Positions 16,822 through 24,698 are shown, numbered from the stretch's first letter. The stretch: 44,018 bases of DNA from Verrucomicrobia bacterium UBA1200 (GCA_002309765.1 DBXY01000006.1:42781-86798); one strand, 5' to 3'. Notes: generated from the sequence alone by a model not told the origin. Program-made: numbers and translations.

Positions 16822-19104
16822 TTATTTGACCTCGGTTATCCCCGGCGGCAACTGTTTGTCAACTTTAAGCGTGCCGTCCGGGAGGAGTTTCCATTTAACG
16901 CGAATCTCCCCGCGCGGGGTGCGGTAGGAACCCGAAGCCTTGGTGCAGCCAAGCGGTTGCGGGTCGATCGTTACCTTGTTGCAACCTATCGCGTCCGGGT
17001 CGATGCGAATGCCGAGAATGTTGCAATGCAGCCAGTCTTCAACTGAACCGAACATCGGGTGGTTCTGACTGAAGGTGTTGTCGGAACCGGCCCAGTTTTC
17101 CCACAGCGTGGTGGCACCGTGGTTGAGCATGTTCTTCCAGCCCGGGAAAGCATCGTGATTGACAATTTCTCCGGCGAGTTCTGATCCGCCCAGAATGTCG
17201 AGCATATACTTGGTGCCGAAAATCCCGGTGCTGACGGCGTTGCCGCGGTCGGCAATGGCTTTGAGGAATTGCCGGTAGGCGGGGCCGTTAGGATTGGTGT
17301 CAACCAGTCCGTGGTAAATAGCGAATGCCTGAGCGCCTTGGGAACCGTTGCCGACAATGCCGTTCTTAACGAATTTTTCGTTGAACTTGGCGGCTATGGC
17401 TGTGGCCAGTCTTATATAATCGTGGGCCTCGTCGGGTTTCCCGAGCAACCCGGCGAATTTGGCGGTAAGTGTTGCCCATTGGTGGAAATGCGCCGTGGCG
17501 GTGAGGTCGGCGGCGGCTTTGTCCAGTGCTTCGTGGTCTCCAATGCAATGCGGAATGATGAGGTTGGGGAATTTTTCCCTTACCAAACCGATGTATCGGG
17601 TAAGGGCGGGATAAGCCTCTGACACGATTTCCAGGTCGCCGTAGTAGCGCACCAGAGCGTCCAGCATCACCGGCACTCCGACAGTCCAGCCGATCGGCCC
17701 GCCACGCTGGCTGTAACCGCTGTCGCCGATTCCAACGTAGGGCGCGGTTTCGGTAAACCAGCCGTCGTCTTCCGATTCGTCCAGAAAATCGCGGACGGTT
17801 TTCCGGTAAAACTCCCGCATGTCAAACGAGCGGCACAGGGCATCCACAGTGGCGGCGATATCCGCGCCGTAGCCGAATTTCTCCCGCGCCGGACAGTCCG
17901 ACTGCACACCTTGGAGATTTGATAGAAACGTCCGCCTGCACACCGCGTGCAATTCGTTGTAGTACTCCGAGTCGCACTCGAACACCGATGCGTCGGCAAC
18001 GGCGGATGCGGTCGCCAAGGCGGTGAAATCCTCCGGCTTCGGGACATCGAACTCGCCTTCAATCTGCGCGTAGCGGAAAGAGTGGAACGCGAAACGCGGC
18101 TCAAAGGTTTCTTCGGCGTCACCGTTGGCGATGAAGGTGTCGGACTGCTCCGCAATGTCGGGGCTGCCCGGACCGCCCATTCCGGCGCGTTTGATCTGTC
18201 CGGCCACACCCGTCATCACGTTTACCGTCCCGTCGGGTTTTACCAGTTCGCCGTAGCGGATTTTGATCTTGCCTTTGGGGTTGCGGAATTTAAACACGGC
18301 CATACCGCCGAAATTCACCCCGAAATCCACGACATAGGTGTTTTTGCCGATGGAGTTGATCTTGTGGGCTTGCCAATGGTCGCGGACGGTGATGGGCGGG
18401 GCCTCGCGAGGCAACAATTTGCCGCTGGGACCGGAAACCGCAACCGCGTTTACCGCGTCCTGCCGGCGGGAACGGATGCGGTTGTCAAAAGTTTCGCCAA
18501 TGTAGTGGCTGTTGATAAGGCACTGTGATTTCCCGGATTTCCATTGGGTATCGGTGGCAACCGTTTCGGTTGTGCCGTCGCGATAGGCGAGGGTCAGCTT
18601 GGCAATAACGCAGGGTTGCCCGACCTCTAACACGCTGCGCAGGTTGAAGCGTCCCCACATCCGCATCGGAAGCGGGTTCCACCAGCCGTTGCCGAGTTCG
18701 ACTTCGATGCTGTTGTCCCCGGCTTTGATTCGGTCGGTCAAGTCGTAAAGGTCGAACAGCACCCGCTTGCGGTAGGGGGTCCAAAGCGGGAACGCGGTGT
18801 CGGTCAGCCGGTTGCCGTTGACGAACAGATCGTAATACCCAAGTCCGGCGATTTGGAGCGTGGCCGATTCCAGCCCTTTGCGCACGGAGAAATCACGGAA
18901 AACCAGCGGCGCGGGGATGACGTCGTTGTATGCCGCTCCCTCCGGTTTGTAATTCATCGGCCCGGAAATCCATTTCGCCCCGGTCCAGTCGGTAGGCTGC
19001 GGGGTAGGCTTTGGGGACGAATCAAGCTGGCGGCAACCGCAAATCGCCAACGCCAATAAGGCCAGTAAAAACAATCCCGATGGACGAGCAAAAAGTTTCT
19101 TCAT
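16822..19104 (-). CDS. GH78 alpha-L-rhamnosidase, lipoprotein
   Basis: 760 residues. The signal peptide ends in a lipobox with Cys24 (AICGC), so the protein is membrane-anchored, probably periplasmic or surface-exposed. An N-terminal beta-sandwich (DWTGAKWISGP, GLGYYDLFVNGNRLTD, ELGNGWWNP) is followed by a rhamnosidase concanavalin-like domain and an (alpha/alpha)6 catalytic barrel with SDCPAREKFGYGADI, whose R-E-K-F matches the catalytic segment of GH78, and a C-terminal beta domain (GEIRVKWKLLPDGTLKV). It removes terminal alpha-L-rhamnose from oligosaccharides (family role). ATG 19104 is selected by GGAGGAA 7 bp upstream and the lipoprotein signal. A near-consensus promoter precedes it. Confidence 0.92.
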   Translation of the reverse strand: MKKLFARPSGLFLLALLALAICGCRQLDSSPKPTPQPTDWTGAKWISGPMNYKPEGAAYNDVIPAPLVFRDFSVRKGLESATLQIAGLGYYDLFVNGNRLTDTAFPLWTPYRKRVLFDLYDLTDRIKAGDNSIEVELGNGWWNPLPMRMWGRFNLRSVLEVGQPCVIAKLTLAYRDGTTETVATDTQWKSGKSQCLINSHYIGETFDNRIRSRRQDAVNAVAVSGPSGKLLPREAPPITVRDHWQAHKINSIGKNTYVVDFGVNFGGMAVFKFRNPKGKIKIRYGELVKPDGTVNVMTGVAGQIKRAGMGGPGSPDIAEQSDTFIANGDAEETFEPRFAFHSFRYAQIEGEFDVPKPEDFTALATASAVADASVFECDSEYYNELHAVCRRTFLSNLQGVQSDCPAREKFGYGADIAATVDALCRSFDMREFYRKTVRDFLDESEDDGWFTETAPYVGIGDSGYSQRGGPIGWTVGVPVMLDALVRYYGDLEIVSEAYPALTRYIGLVREKFPNLIIPHCIGDHEALDKAAADLTATAHFHQWATLTAKFAGLLGKPDEAHDYIRLATAIAAKFNEKFVKNGIVGNGSQGAQAFAIYHGLVDTNPNGPAYRQFLKAIADRGNAVSTGIFGTKYMLDILGGSELAGEIVNHDAFPGWKNMLNHGATTLWENWAGSDNTFSQNHPMFGSVEDWLHCNILGIRIDPDAIGCNKVTIDPQPLGCTKASGSYRTPRGEIRVKWKLLPDGTLKVDKQLPPGITEVK

Positions 19105-19157
19105 GCGTAATTCCTCCAAACCGTGTGACCAAAGCCCCAATTAACCTTCACAAAAAA

Positions 19158-19186
19158 AGTTTATCAAAAGCCACCGCGGCTGTCAA
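19158..19186 (-). promoter_or_regulatory. predicted strong promoter of GH78 lipoprotein gene
   Basis: Minus strand TTGACA (19181-19186), 17 bp, TAAACT (19158-19163), with an extended TGA immediately upstream of the -10. One of the closest matches to sigma70 consensus in the window. Confidence 0.75.
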
Positions 19187-19334
19187 CGATGGTTAGCGGG
19201 ATTGCCGCGGTTTGGGCGCACGGGCTAACTCGCCCGTGTATGGAATTTGAAAATCTCCGCGACTCCGCGTCTCTGCGTGAGGTATAATCTGTCTGTTAAG
19301 AGCAACAGAGGATCTCTTAAGCACTTTCTGCGGC
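19187..19334. other. non-coding gap with short repeats and hairpins
   Basis: No credible gene. It holds a 7-bp hairpin (CACGGGC at 19219-19225 with GCCCGTG at 19232-19238) without a T tract, a degenerate CTCCGCG/CTCTGCG tandem stretch (about 19255-19280), an isolated TATAAT (19283-19288) lacking a recognisable -35, and a dyad TTAAGAG/CTCTTAA (19296-19302, 19314-19320). It forms the left edge of the accessory island. Confidence 0.5.
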
Positions 19335-19364
19335 TTGACAGCGACGGCAACGCTGTGGTAAGAT
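19335..19364 (+). promoter_or_regulatory. predicted strong promoter of ncRNA / RM operon leader
   Basis: TTGACA (19335-19340), 18 bp, TAAGAT (19359-19364) with an extended TGG (19356-19358). A transcript would start near 19371. No other convincing promoter was seen before the RM-like operon, so it may also drive those genes. Confidence 0.75.
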
Positions 19365-19370
19365 TTTTAC

Positions 19371-19637
19371 ATCTTTTTGGGGTGGGGAGCCTGCCCCGGA
19401 AAGGACAACATAGGCCGGGAACTGACTGGCGGTGCGCCGCCTCCTCCACCCCCGACCGAATAACGAGTTTAGCATCAACGCTAACACGCTGTTCCACAGA
19501 AATACTTCCACTTGTTTCAGCAACGAACGGCATGTGAGCGAAGGTGCGCCCCCACGGGCGCATTTTCTCTTCATGTATTCGTTGCGGCCTGTGGAAGGGC
19601 TTCTGTGGAGTGCATGAAAGGAAGTGCGCTCTTTTTT
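19371..19637 (+). ncRNA. unidentified structured RNA (~267 nt)
   Basis: No coding capacity, but dense base-pairing between a strong promoter and an intrinsic terminator. Domain 1 (19379-19452) is a three-way junction: GGGGTGG+GGAG (19379-19389) pairs with CTCC+CCACCCC (19441-19452, one bulged T), enclosing CCCGG/CCGGG (19395-19399, 19415-19419) and a GGCGG-TGCG-CCGCC hairpin. A small TTAGC/GCTAA hairpin follows (19469-19484). Domain 2 (19493-19609) is one long interrupted hairpin with helices TCCACAGAA/TTCTGTGGA, CTTCCAC/GTGGAAG, GCAACGAA/TTCGTTGC, CATG/CATG and GTGCGCCC/GGGCGCAT around a CCAC loop. It does not show the hallmark sequences of SRP RNA, tmRNA or RNase P RNA, and does not look like 6S RNA. 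It could be a free sRNA or a long 5' leader/attenuator of the RM-like operon beginning at 19692. Transcript ends are inferred. Confidence 0.7.
19608..19637 (+). terminator. intrinsic terminator/attenuator ending the ncRNA
   Basis: GAGTGCAT (19608-19615), loop GAAAGGAA, GTGCGCTC (19624-19631), giving eight pairs including two G-U, then six T (19632-19637). Its first two bases overlap the closing helix of the long hairpin, so the two structures compete slightly. It lies 54 bp before the MTase-like start codon and could attenuate the operon. Confidence 0.75.
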
Positions 19638-19691
19638 GTGCATCGGCATATTCCGGCGGCGGCAAGCGCACGTAACCGCAGAAAGTGACCG

Positions 19692-20402
19692 ATGCAGCCG
19701 CCTAAAGACCAAGTTAAGAGCCGTGAGCGCGTAAGCGCCTTTGGGGAGGTGTTCACCGCCGAGCGCGAGGTGAACGCGATGCTCGATTTGGTCAAACCCG
19801 AAACCGAGCGGGTGGATTCCCGATTCCTTGAACCCGCCTGCGGCACTGGCAATTTTCTTGCCGAGATTCTCCGCCGCAAACTGGTCGCCGCCAAGCGTCA
19901 ATCTGTGCCGCCTCGCACCGGCAAACCGCATCCCGCCGAATTCGAACGGCTGTCGGTTACTGCCGTTTCCAGTCTGTATGGGGTGGACCTGATGGCGGAC
20001 AACGTGGAAGCCTGCCGCGAACGTCTGTACGCCATCTGGGACGGCCAGTACGAGGCAATCTGCAAGGGCGAAGCCAGCGCGGAGTGCCGCGGGGCGGTCC
20101 GCTTTATCCTCCGCCGGAACATCGTCTGCGGCAACGCGCTGACGCTGATGCGCGTGGACGAAAACCAGCAAGACACCAGCGAACCGATAGTATTTTCGGA
20201 GTGGTCATTCCCCTTTAACGACACCCGGATGCAGCGCCGGGATTTTTCCTTCGCGGAACTTTTAAGCAGCGCAAAAGTGGAAGAAAACATAAGGAAGACG
20301 GGGCAGGGGGATTTATTCGCGGACGAGAACGGCGAGGTCAAGCCGACTTTTCTAAAGCAGTACATCTCCGATTACAGGAGGGTGCAGGATTATGGCGACT
20401 AA
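19692..20402 (+). CDS. N6-DNA-methyltransferase-like protein (RM-like system, first gene)
   Basis: 236 residues. Begins KSRERVSAFGEVFTAEREVNAMLDLV, then a SAM-binding motif I FLEPACGTGNF (Glu47 to Phe55) and GVDLMADNVEACRERL, as in N6-adenine methyltransferases of Eco57I/type I M-subunit kind. The catalytic (N/D)PPY motif is absent, so on its own it is unlikely to be a complete methyltransferase. It may be a partner or structural subunit of the next gene's product. An in-frame TGA at 19686 makes ATG 19692 the earliest start; no clear Shine-Dalgarno is present. The stop overlaps the next start by 11 bp, so expression is probably coupled. It follows the ncRNA terminator. Confidence 0.8.
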   Translation: MQPPKDQVKSRERVSAFGEVFTAEREVNAMLDLVKPETERVDSRFLEPACGTGNFLAEILRRKLVAAKRQSVPPRTGKPHPAEFERLSVTAVSSLYGVDLMADNVEACRERLYAIWDGQYEAICKGEASAECRGAVRFILRRNIVCGNALTLMRVDENQQDTSEPIVFSEWSFPFNDTRMQRRDFSFAELLSSAKVEENIRKTGQGDLFADENGEVKPTFLKQYISDYRRVQDYGD

Positions 20403-21897
20403 TCCGACAATCATGACGTATAATCCCGATGTGCTGTCATGCATCGCTAACCTCTCCAACGATGAGGTGTTCACCCCGCCGGAGGTGGCGAACGCCATAC
20501 TGGATATGCTGCCGCAACATTTGTTCCGCAACCCGAACACCACGTTTCTGGATCCGGCATGCAAGAGCGGCGTGTTTCTGCGGGAGATCGCGAAACGGCT
20601 GTTGAAGGGGCTAGAGAAGAAGATACCAAACCTTCAAAAGCGTGTGGACCATATTTTCAAGCGCCAGCTTTACGGCATCGCCATTACGGAACTGACCGCG
20701 TACCTCTCCCGCCGCAGCCTGTACTGCTCCAAATTTGCCAACGGCCCGTATTCCGTAACGCATTTCGATAACGCCGCCGGTAATGTGCGTTTCAGCAATA
20801 TCCAACACCGTTGGAAGAACGGGAGATGCGTATTTTGCGGCGCATCACAAAGCCAGTACGACCGTGACAATGATCTGGAAACGCACGCTTATGAACTGAT
20901 CCACACAACCAAGCCAGAGGAGATTTTAAATATGAAATTCGATGTGATTATTTCAAATCCTCCATATCAATTGAGTGATGGAGGATACCGTGTGAGCGCG
21001 TCGCCTATATATCATATGTTTGTGGAACAAGCCCAAAAACTCAATCCGAGATACTTAACGATGATCATCCCTGCACGATGGTTTGCTGGTGGAAAGGGAT
21101 TGGATAGTTTTAGAGATAACATGCTTCACGACGATTCTATACGAGTGATACATGACTACCCCGAAGCAAGCGATTGCTTCTCTGGCGTTCAGATTAAAGG
21201 GGGAGTTTGTTATTTCTTGTGGGATAGAGATAATAAAGGGGATTGCACAGTTGTCACTCATAGAGGGAATGATGTAGGGAAGGCAGTTGCTAGACCTTTA
21301 CTGGAAGAAGGATGCGATGTGTTTATTCGATACAACGAAGCAATAAACATACTGCATAAAGTTCAATCAAAGGGAGAGGAATCTATTGAAGAAAAAGTAA
21401 GCACCAGAAAGCCTTTTGGGTTAGATACTTTGTTCCATGGAAGTAAATCATATAAAAATGGTGATCTAACTATTTATGACAATGATGGCATTGGGTATGT
21501 CTCTCCCACAACTATACATAAAAATGTTGAATGGATTAACATGTGGAAAGTTTTTATTCCAGAAGCAGGTAGCGGAAGCGACTCATTCCCCCATCCTATC
21601 CTTGGAAAGCCCTTTGTAGGAGCACCAGGGGCAGTTTCTTCTGAAACATATCTTGTAATAGGTCCATTTAATAATGAGGTTACTTGTATTAACTTGGTGT
21701 CCTATATAAAGACCCGGTTTTTCAGATTTTTGGTAATGCTAAAGAAACCCTCACAACATGCGACAAGCAAGGTATACTCATATGTGCCAATTCAAGATTT
21801 TTCAAAACCTTGGACTGACGAAGAACTCTACAACAAGTATTCTTTGACGGATGAAGAAGTTGCTTTCATTGAGTCAATGATTAAGCCAATGGATTAA
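20392..21897 (+). CDS. Eco57I-type N6-adenine DNA methyltransferase with mosaic recognition region
   Basis: 501 residues. Motif I is DPACKSG (Asp54; Lys replaces the usual Gly) and the catalytic motif IV is NPPY (residues 189-192). A CVFCG Cys pair lies between them. LNPRYLTMIIPARWFAGGKGLD and FSGVQIKGGVCYFLWDRD follow, then a C-terminal region expected to recognise DNA. RBS AGGAGGG 8-14 bp upstream supports ATG 20392 inside the end of the previous gene. Base composition changes abruptly near 20925, just before NPPY: I count 35/60 G+C at 20701-20760 but 16/60 at 21421-21480, returning to GC-rich in the next gene. The recognition half seems to have been acquired by recombination. Predicted role: protective methylation and target recognition for the helicase-nuclease. 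Confidence 0.88.
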   Translation: MATNPTIMTYNPDVLSCIANLSNDEVFTPPEVANAILDMLPQHLFRNPNTTFLDPACKSGVFLREIAKRLLKGLEKKIPNLQKRVDHIFKRQLYGIAITELTAYLSRRSLYCSKFANGPYSVTHFDNAAGNVRFSNIQHRWKNGRCVFCGASQSQYDRDNDLETHAYELIHTTKPEEILNMKFDVIISNPPYQLSDGGYRVSASPIYHMFVEQAQKLNPRYLTMIIPARWFAGGKGLDSFRDNMLHDDSIRVIHDYPEASDCFSGVQIKGGVCYFLWDRDNKGDCTVVTHRGNDVGKAVARPLLEEGCDVFIRYNEAINILHKVQSKGEESIEEKVSTRKPFGLDTLFHGSKSYKNGDLTIYDNDGIGYVSPTTIHKNVEWINMWKVFIPEAGSGSDSFPHPILGKPFVGAPGAVSSETYLVIGPFNNEVTCINLVSYIKTRFFRFLVMLKKPSQHATSKVYSYVPIQDFSKPWTDEELYNKYSLTDEEVAFIESMIKPMD

Positions 21898-21912
21898 CGG
21901 GGGTGACGAGTA

Positions 21913-24444
21913 ATGGCAGAAGTGGAGTTTTTCCCTCAGCGACCGGAAGCGCATCCTACAATCTATGCTTATGAATTTATAGACGTGGCCTCTCATCAGG
22001 GCTATATCAAGGTCGGCTATACCGAGCGGGATGTTGAGACGCGGGTCAAGGAGCAGACGCATACCGCTGCCGTGCCGTACCGCATTCTTGGCCAGTGGTC
22101 GGCCATGAAAAATGACGGTAGCTGCTTTACCGACCACGAAGTCCACGCCGTTCTGAAGGCCAAGGGCAAGAAACAGCTTAATGCGGGAAGGGACAAGAAC
22201 GAGTGGTTTAAGTGTTCCCTGAACGATGTCCAGGCCGCTATTGTGGCCGTTCAGACCGGTGCGGAAAATGTCGAGGATCGCAACCGGACTTTTGCCATGC
22301 GCCCGGAGCAAAAACGCGCCGTGGATATGACGACGGCGTATTTCGAATCCGCCCGCATTGAAGGCGGAGGCCGCGCCCCGAAGTTTCTGTGGAATGCAAA
22401 GATGCGCTTTGGCAAGACCTTCGCGGCCTACCAGCTGGCAAAGCGGATGGGAATGAAGCGGGTTCTGATACTGACCTTCAAGCCGGCGGTGCAGACGGCG
22501 TGGAAGGAAGACCTGCTTACGCACATCGATTTCGAGGGATGGCAGTTTATCAGCCGCACGGGAACCGCCGACGGATCGTCAATCGATGAACAGTACCGCC
22601 GGGCGGACAAGTCCCGGCCGATTGTCTGCTTCGGCTCGTTCCAGGATTTTCTCGGAGTGAACCGCGAAACCGGGGGCATCAAGGCCAATAACGAATGGGT
22701 CCACATGCTCAACTGGGATTTGGTCATCTTTGACGAGTACCATTTCGGCGCGTGGAAAGACAGCGCGAGAAAGCTTTTCGAGCAGGACGAAGACATTTTT
22801 GAGGACGACCTTTCCGGATGCGCCGCCGGCAACGCATACGACGAAACGTGGCTGCCGATTACCGCCAGAAATTACCTGTATCTTTCTGGCACCCCGTTCC
22901 GGGCGCTGAATTCCGGCGAGTTTATCGAGGAGCAGATCTACAACTGGACGTACTCGGACGAGCAGCGGGCAAAGGACAAATGGAAGGGCAGGGGAGAAAA
23001 CCCTTACGCCGCGCTTCCGCGCATGGTAATGCTGACCTACAAAATCCCCGAAAGCATCCAGCGCATCGCGCGGCTCGGGGAGTTTGACGAGTTTGACCTG
23101 AACGAGTTTTTCGCGGCGGAAGGCGCCGGGGCAACCGCGCGTTTCAAATACGAGGATTACGTGCAGAAATGGCTGGACCTGATTCGTGGGGCGTATCTTG
23201 AGACCTCGGTTGACGAGCTGAAGCTGGGAGCCCAGAAACCGCCGATGCCGTATTCCGACACACGGCTGCTTAACGTGCTGTCGCACACGCTGTGGTTTAT
23301 GCCTAACGTGGCATCCTGCCGCGCCATGGCAAATCTGCTGGCGCAGAGGCAGAACAGCTTCTATCATGACTACAAGGTCAACGTCTGCGCCGGAACGCAG
23401 GCTGGCATTGGCGCCGCCGCTCTGGATCCGGTGCTTGGCAGCATGGGCGACCCGCTGGAGACGAAGACCATCACCCTCTCCTGCGGCAAGCTGACCACAG
23501 GGGTGACCATCAGGCCGTGGACCGGCATCTTTATGTTGCGGAACCTGTCATCGCCGGAAACGTATTTTCAGGCGGCGTTCCGGGTACAGTCGCCGTGGGA
23601 AATAACCAAGGACAACGGGCGGCGGGAAATCGTCAAGCGGGAATGCTACGTCTTTGACTTCGCGCTGGACCGCGCGCTCCGGCAGATTTCCGATTACAGC
23701 TGCCGGTTGAACGTGAAAGAGGGCAACCCCGAAAAGAAGGTGGGGGATTTTATCAACTTTCTCCCGGTGCTGGCCTACGACGGCAGCGCCATGCGGAAGG
23801 TAAACGCCGCCGAGATTCTGGACATGGCCATGGCGGGAACTTCTGCGACGCTGCTCGCCAAGCGCTGGGAGTCCGCGCTGCTGGTGAACGTGGACAACGA
23901 CACCCTCGCGCGTCTGTTGGCCAGTGAGGAGGCGATGGCCGCTCTCATGCGCATTGAGGGGTTCCGCAGCCTGAACGCCGACATCGAAACCATCATCAAC
24001 AAATCCAATGCCGTGAAGAAAGCAAAAAAGGAAAGCAAAAAGCTGACCTCGAAGGAAAAGAAGGAACTGACGGACGCCGAAAAGGAATACAAGTCCAAAC
24101 GCAAGCTGATTCAGGAAAAGCTGATCAAATTCGCCACCCGCGTTCCGGTGTTCATGTATTTGACGGATTACCGGGAATACTGCCTGCGGGACGTAATCAC
24201 GCAGTTAGAGCCGGAGCTTTTCAAAAAGGTCACCGGTCTGGACGTTAAGGACTTTGAACTGCTGGTGTCGCTGAACGTGTTCAACGAGTCGCTTATGAAC
24301 GACGCGGTGTACAAATTTAAGCGTTATGAGGACGCCAGTCTGGTTTACACCGGCATTGACCGCCACGCGGGCCAGGATGTGGGCTTGTACAGCACCGTAG
24401 TCACGCGGGAGGCCTACAACGCCATGTCCGGTTTTAGTCGTTAG
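21913..24444 (+). CDS. GIY-YIG nuclease fused to SF2 helicase (restriction subunit candidate)
   Basis: 843 residues. The N-terminal ~100 residues are a GIY-YIG/T5orf172-type nuclease: Y18-A-Y, then GYIKVGYT (residues 30-37), Arg44, Glu76 in DHEVH and the EWF end. The SF2 motor follows: motif I FGKT (Lys168), motif II DEYH (274-277), motif III SGTPF (325-329), motif VI QAAFRVQSP (Q553 onward). A basic coiled-coil stretch (about residues 695-740, Lys and Glu rich) precedes the C-terminal domain. It is the likely ATP-dependent restriction subunit, with GIY-YIG in place of the PD-(D/E)xK nuclease of type I/III enzymes; cleavage is inferred. It starts 15 bp after the MTase gene and has a weak RBS. 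The gene is GC-rich like the chromosome. Confidence 0.88.
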   Translation: MAEVEFFPQRPEAHPTIYAYEFIDVASHQGYIKVGYTERDVETRVKEQTHTAAVPYRILGQWSAMKNDGSCFTDHEVHAVLKAKGKKQLNAGRDKNEWFKCSLNDVQAAIVAVQTGAENVEDRNRTFAMRPEQKRAVDMTTAYFESARIEGGGRAPKFLWNAKMRFGKTFAAYQLAKRMGMKRVLILTFKPAVQTAWKEDLLTHIDFEGWQFISRTGTADGSSIDEQYRRADKSRPIVCFGSFQDFLGVNRETGGIKANNEWVHMLNWDLVIFDEYHFGAWKDSARKLFEQDEDIFEDDLSGCAAGNAYDETWLPITARNYLYLSGTPFRALNSGEFIEEQIYNWTYSDEQRAKDKWKGRGENPYAALPRMVMLTYKIPESIQRIARLGEFDEFDLNEFFAAEGAGATARFKYEDYVQKWLDLIRGAYLETSVDELKLGAQKPPMPYSDTRLLNVLSHTLWFMPNVASCRAMANLLAQRQNSFYHDYKVNVCAGTQAGIGAAALDPVLGSMGDPLETKTITLSCGKLTTGVTIRPWTGIFMLRNLSSPETYFQAAFRVQSPWEITKDNGRREIVKRECYVFDFALDRALRQISDYSCRLNVKEGNPEKKVGDFINFLPVLAYDGSAMRKVNAAEILDMAMAGTSATLLAKRWESALLVNVDNDTLARLLASEEAMAALMRIEGFRSLNADIETIINKSNAVKKAKKESKKLTSKEKKELTDAEKEYKSKRKLIQEKLIKFATRVPVFMYLTDYREYCLRDVITQLEPELFKKVTGLDVKDFELLVSLNVFNESLMNDAVYKFKRYEDASLVYTGIDRHAGQDVGLYSTVVTREAYNAMSGFSR

Positions 24445-24698
24445 TCGGGTAGTCTTTAGCAGTGTGCAGTTAGTCATTGACGGTTTGACCGTTTGGCGGC
24501 TCGCCCTACCATTTCATTGATCTACACGCTCTGCACGTTCTACACGGCTAAGATTATAAAGGTTCAGTCGCGGGGCGGCGTACTAACGACTAGCGACTAA
24601 TGACTAACGACTTGCCTATATCACAACGGTTTTTAGCCGCAAAGGACGCAAAGGATCGCAAAGTTTTACACGCTCTACGTTCTGCACGGTTCTGGCTA
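24436..24698. repeat. intergenic inverted and tandem short repeats
   Basis: The 282-bp gap between the helicase-nuclease stop and the miniprotein holds no plausible gene. AGTCGTTAGTC (24436-24446, spanning the stop codon) is the exact reverse complement of 24602-24612, and GTTAGTCATT (24470-24479) of 24599-24608. 24582-24613 is a run of ACTAACG/ACTAGCG-like units. CGCAAAGG occurs three times at 24638-24663. Two related CACG-rich stretches lie at 24522-24550 and 24667-24698. The inverted copies could form a long hairpin between convergent transcripts. Confidence 0.65.

Larger units (their letters stand above)
19322..19687. repeat. 12-bp perfect inverted repeat bracketing the ncRNA
   Basis: CACTTTCTGCGG at 19322-19333 recurs as its exact reverse complement CCGCAGAAAGTG at 19676-19687, enclosing the ncRNA promoter, body and terminator. 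The right copy ends 4 bp before the first RM-island start codon. No target-site duplication was seen beside the copies. It could be terminal repeats of a small mobile unit, or the closing helix of a longer RNA. Confidence 0.6.

Noticed and set aside
19390..19420. CCCCGGAAAGG followed by ACAACA resembles the SRP RNA domain IV tip
   Set aside because: The conserved 5' CAGG and 3' AGCAG sides of the symmetric loop are missing, and the local pairing fits a three-way junction better.
19461..19500. Integron attC-like core (TTAGC...GCTAAC)
   Set aside because: The R'/R'' core consensus is not met and no integrase or cassette array is present.
19371..19637. Possible 6S RNA, tmRNA or RNase P RNA
   Set aside because: No single long hairpin with central bubble across the whole RNA (6S), no tRNA-like ends or tag frame (tmRNA), and no GGAAAGUCC-type conserved region (RNase P). 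Rfam search remains decisive.
19692..21897. The two methyltransferase genes as one frameshifted gene
   Set aside because: Each has its own motif I, and the second has a strong RBS and a family-typical N-terminus; the 11-bp overlap looks like normal translational coupling.
24582..24613. Short CRISPR-like or direct-repeat array
   Set aside because: Units are about 7 bp, imperfect and contiguous with no spacers, and there are no cas genes.
19322..24698. Insertion of the island by a classic transposon or prophage
   Set aside because: No transposase, integrase, tRNA-derived attachment site or flanking target duplication was found.
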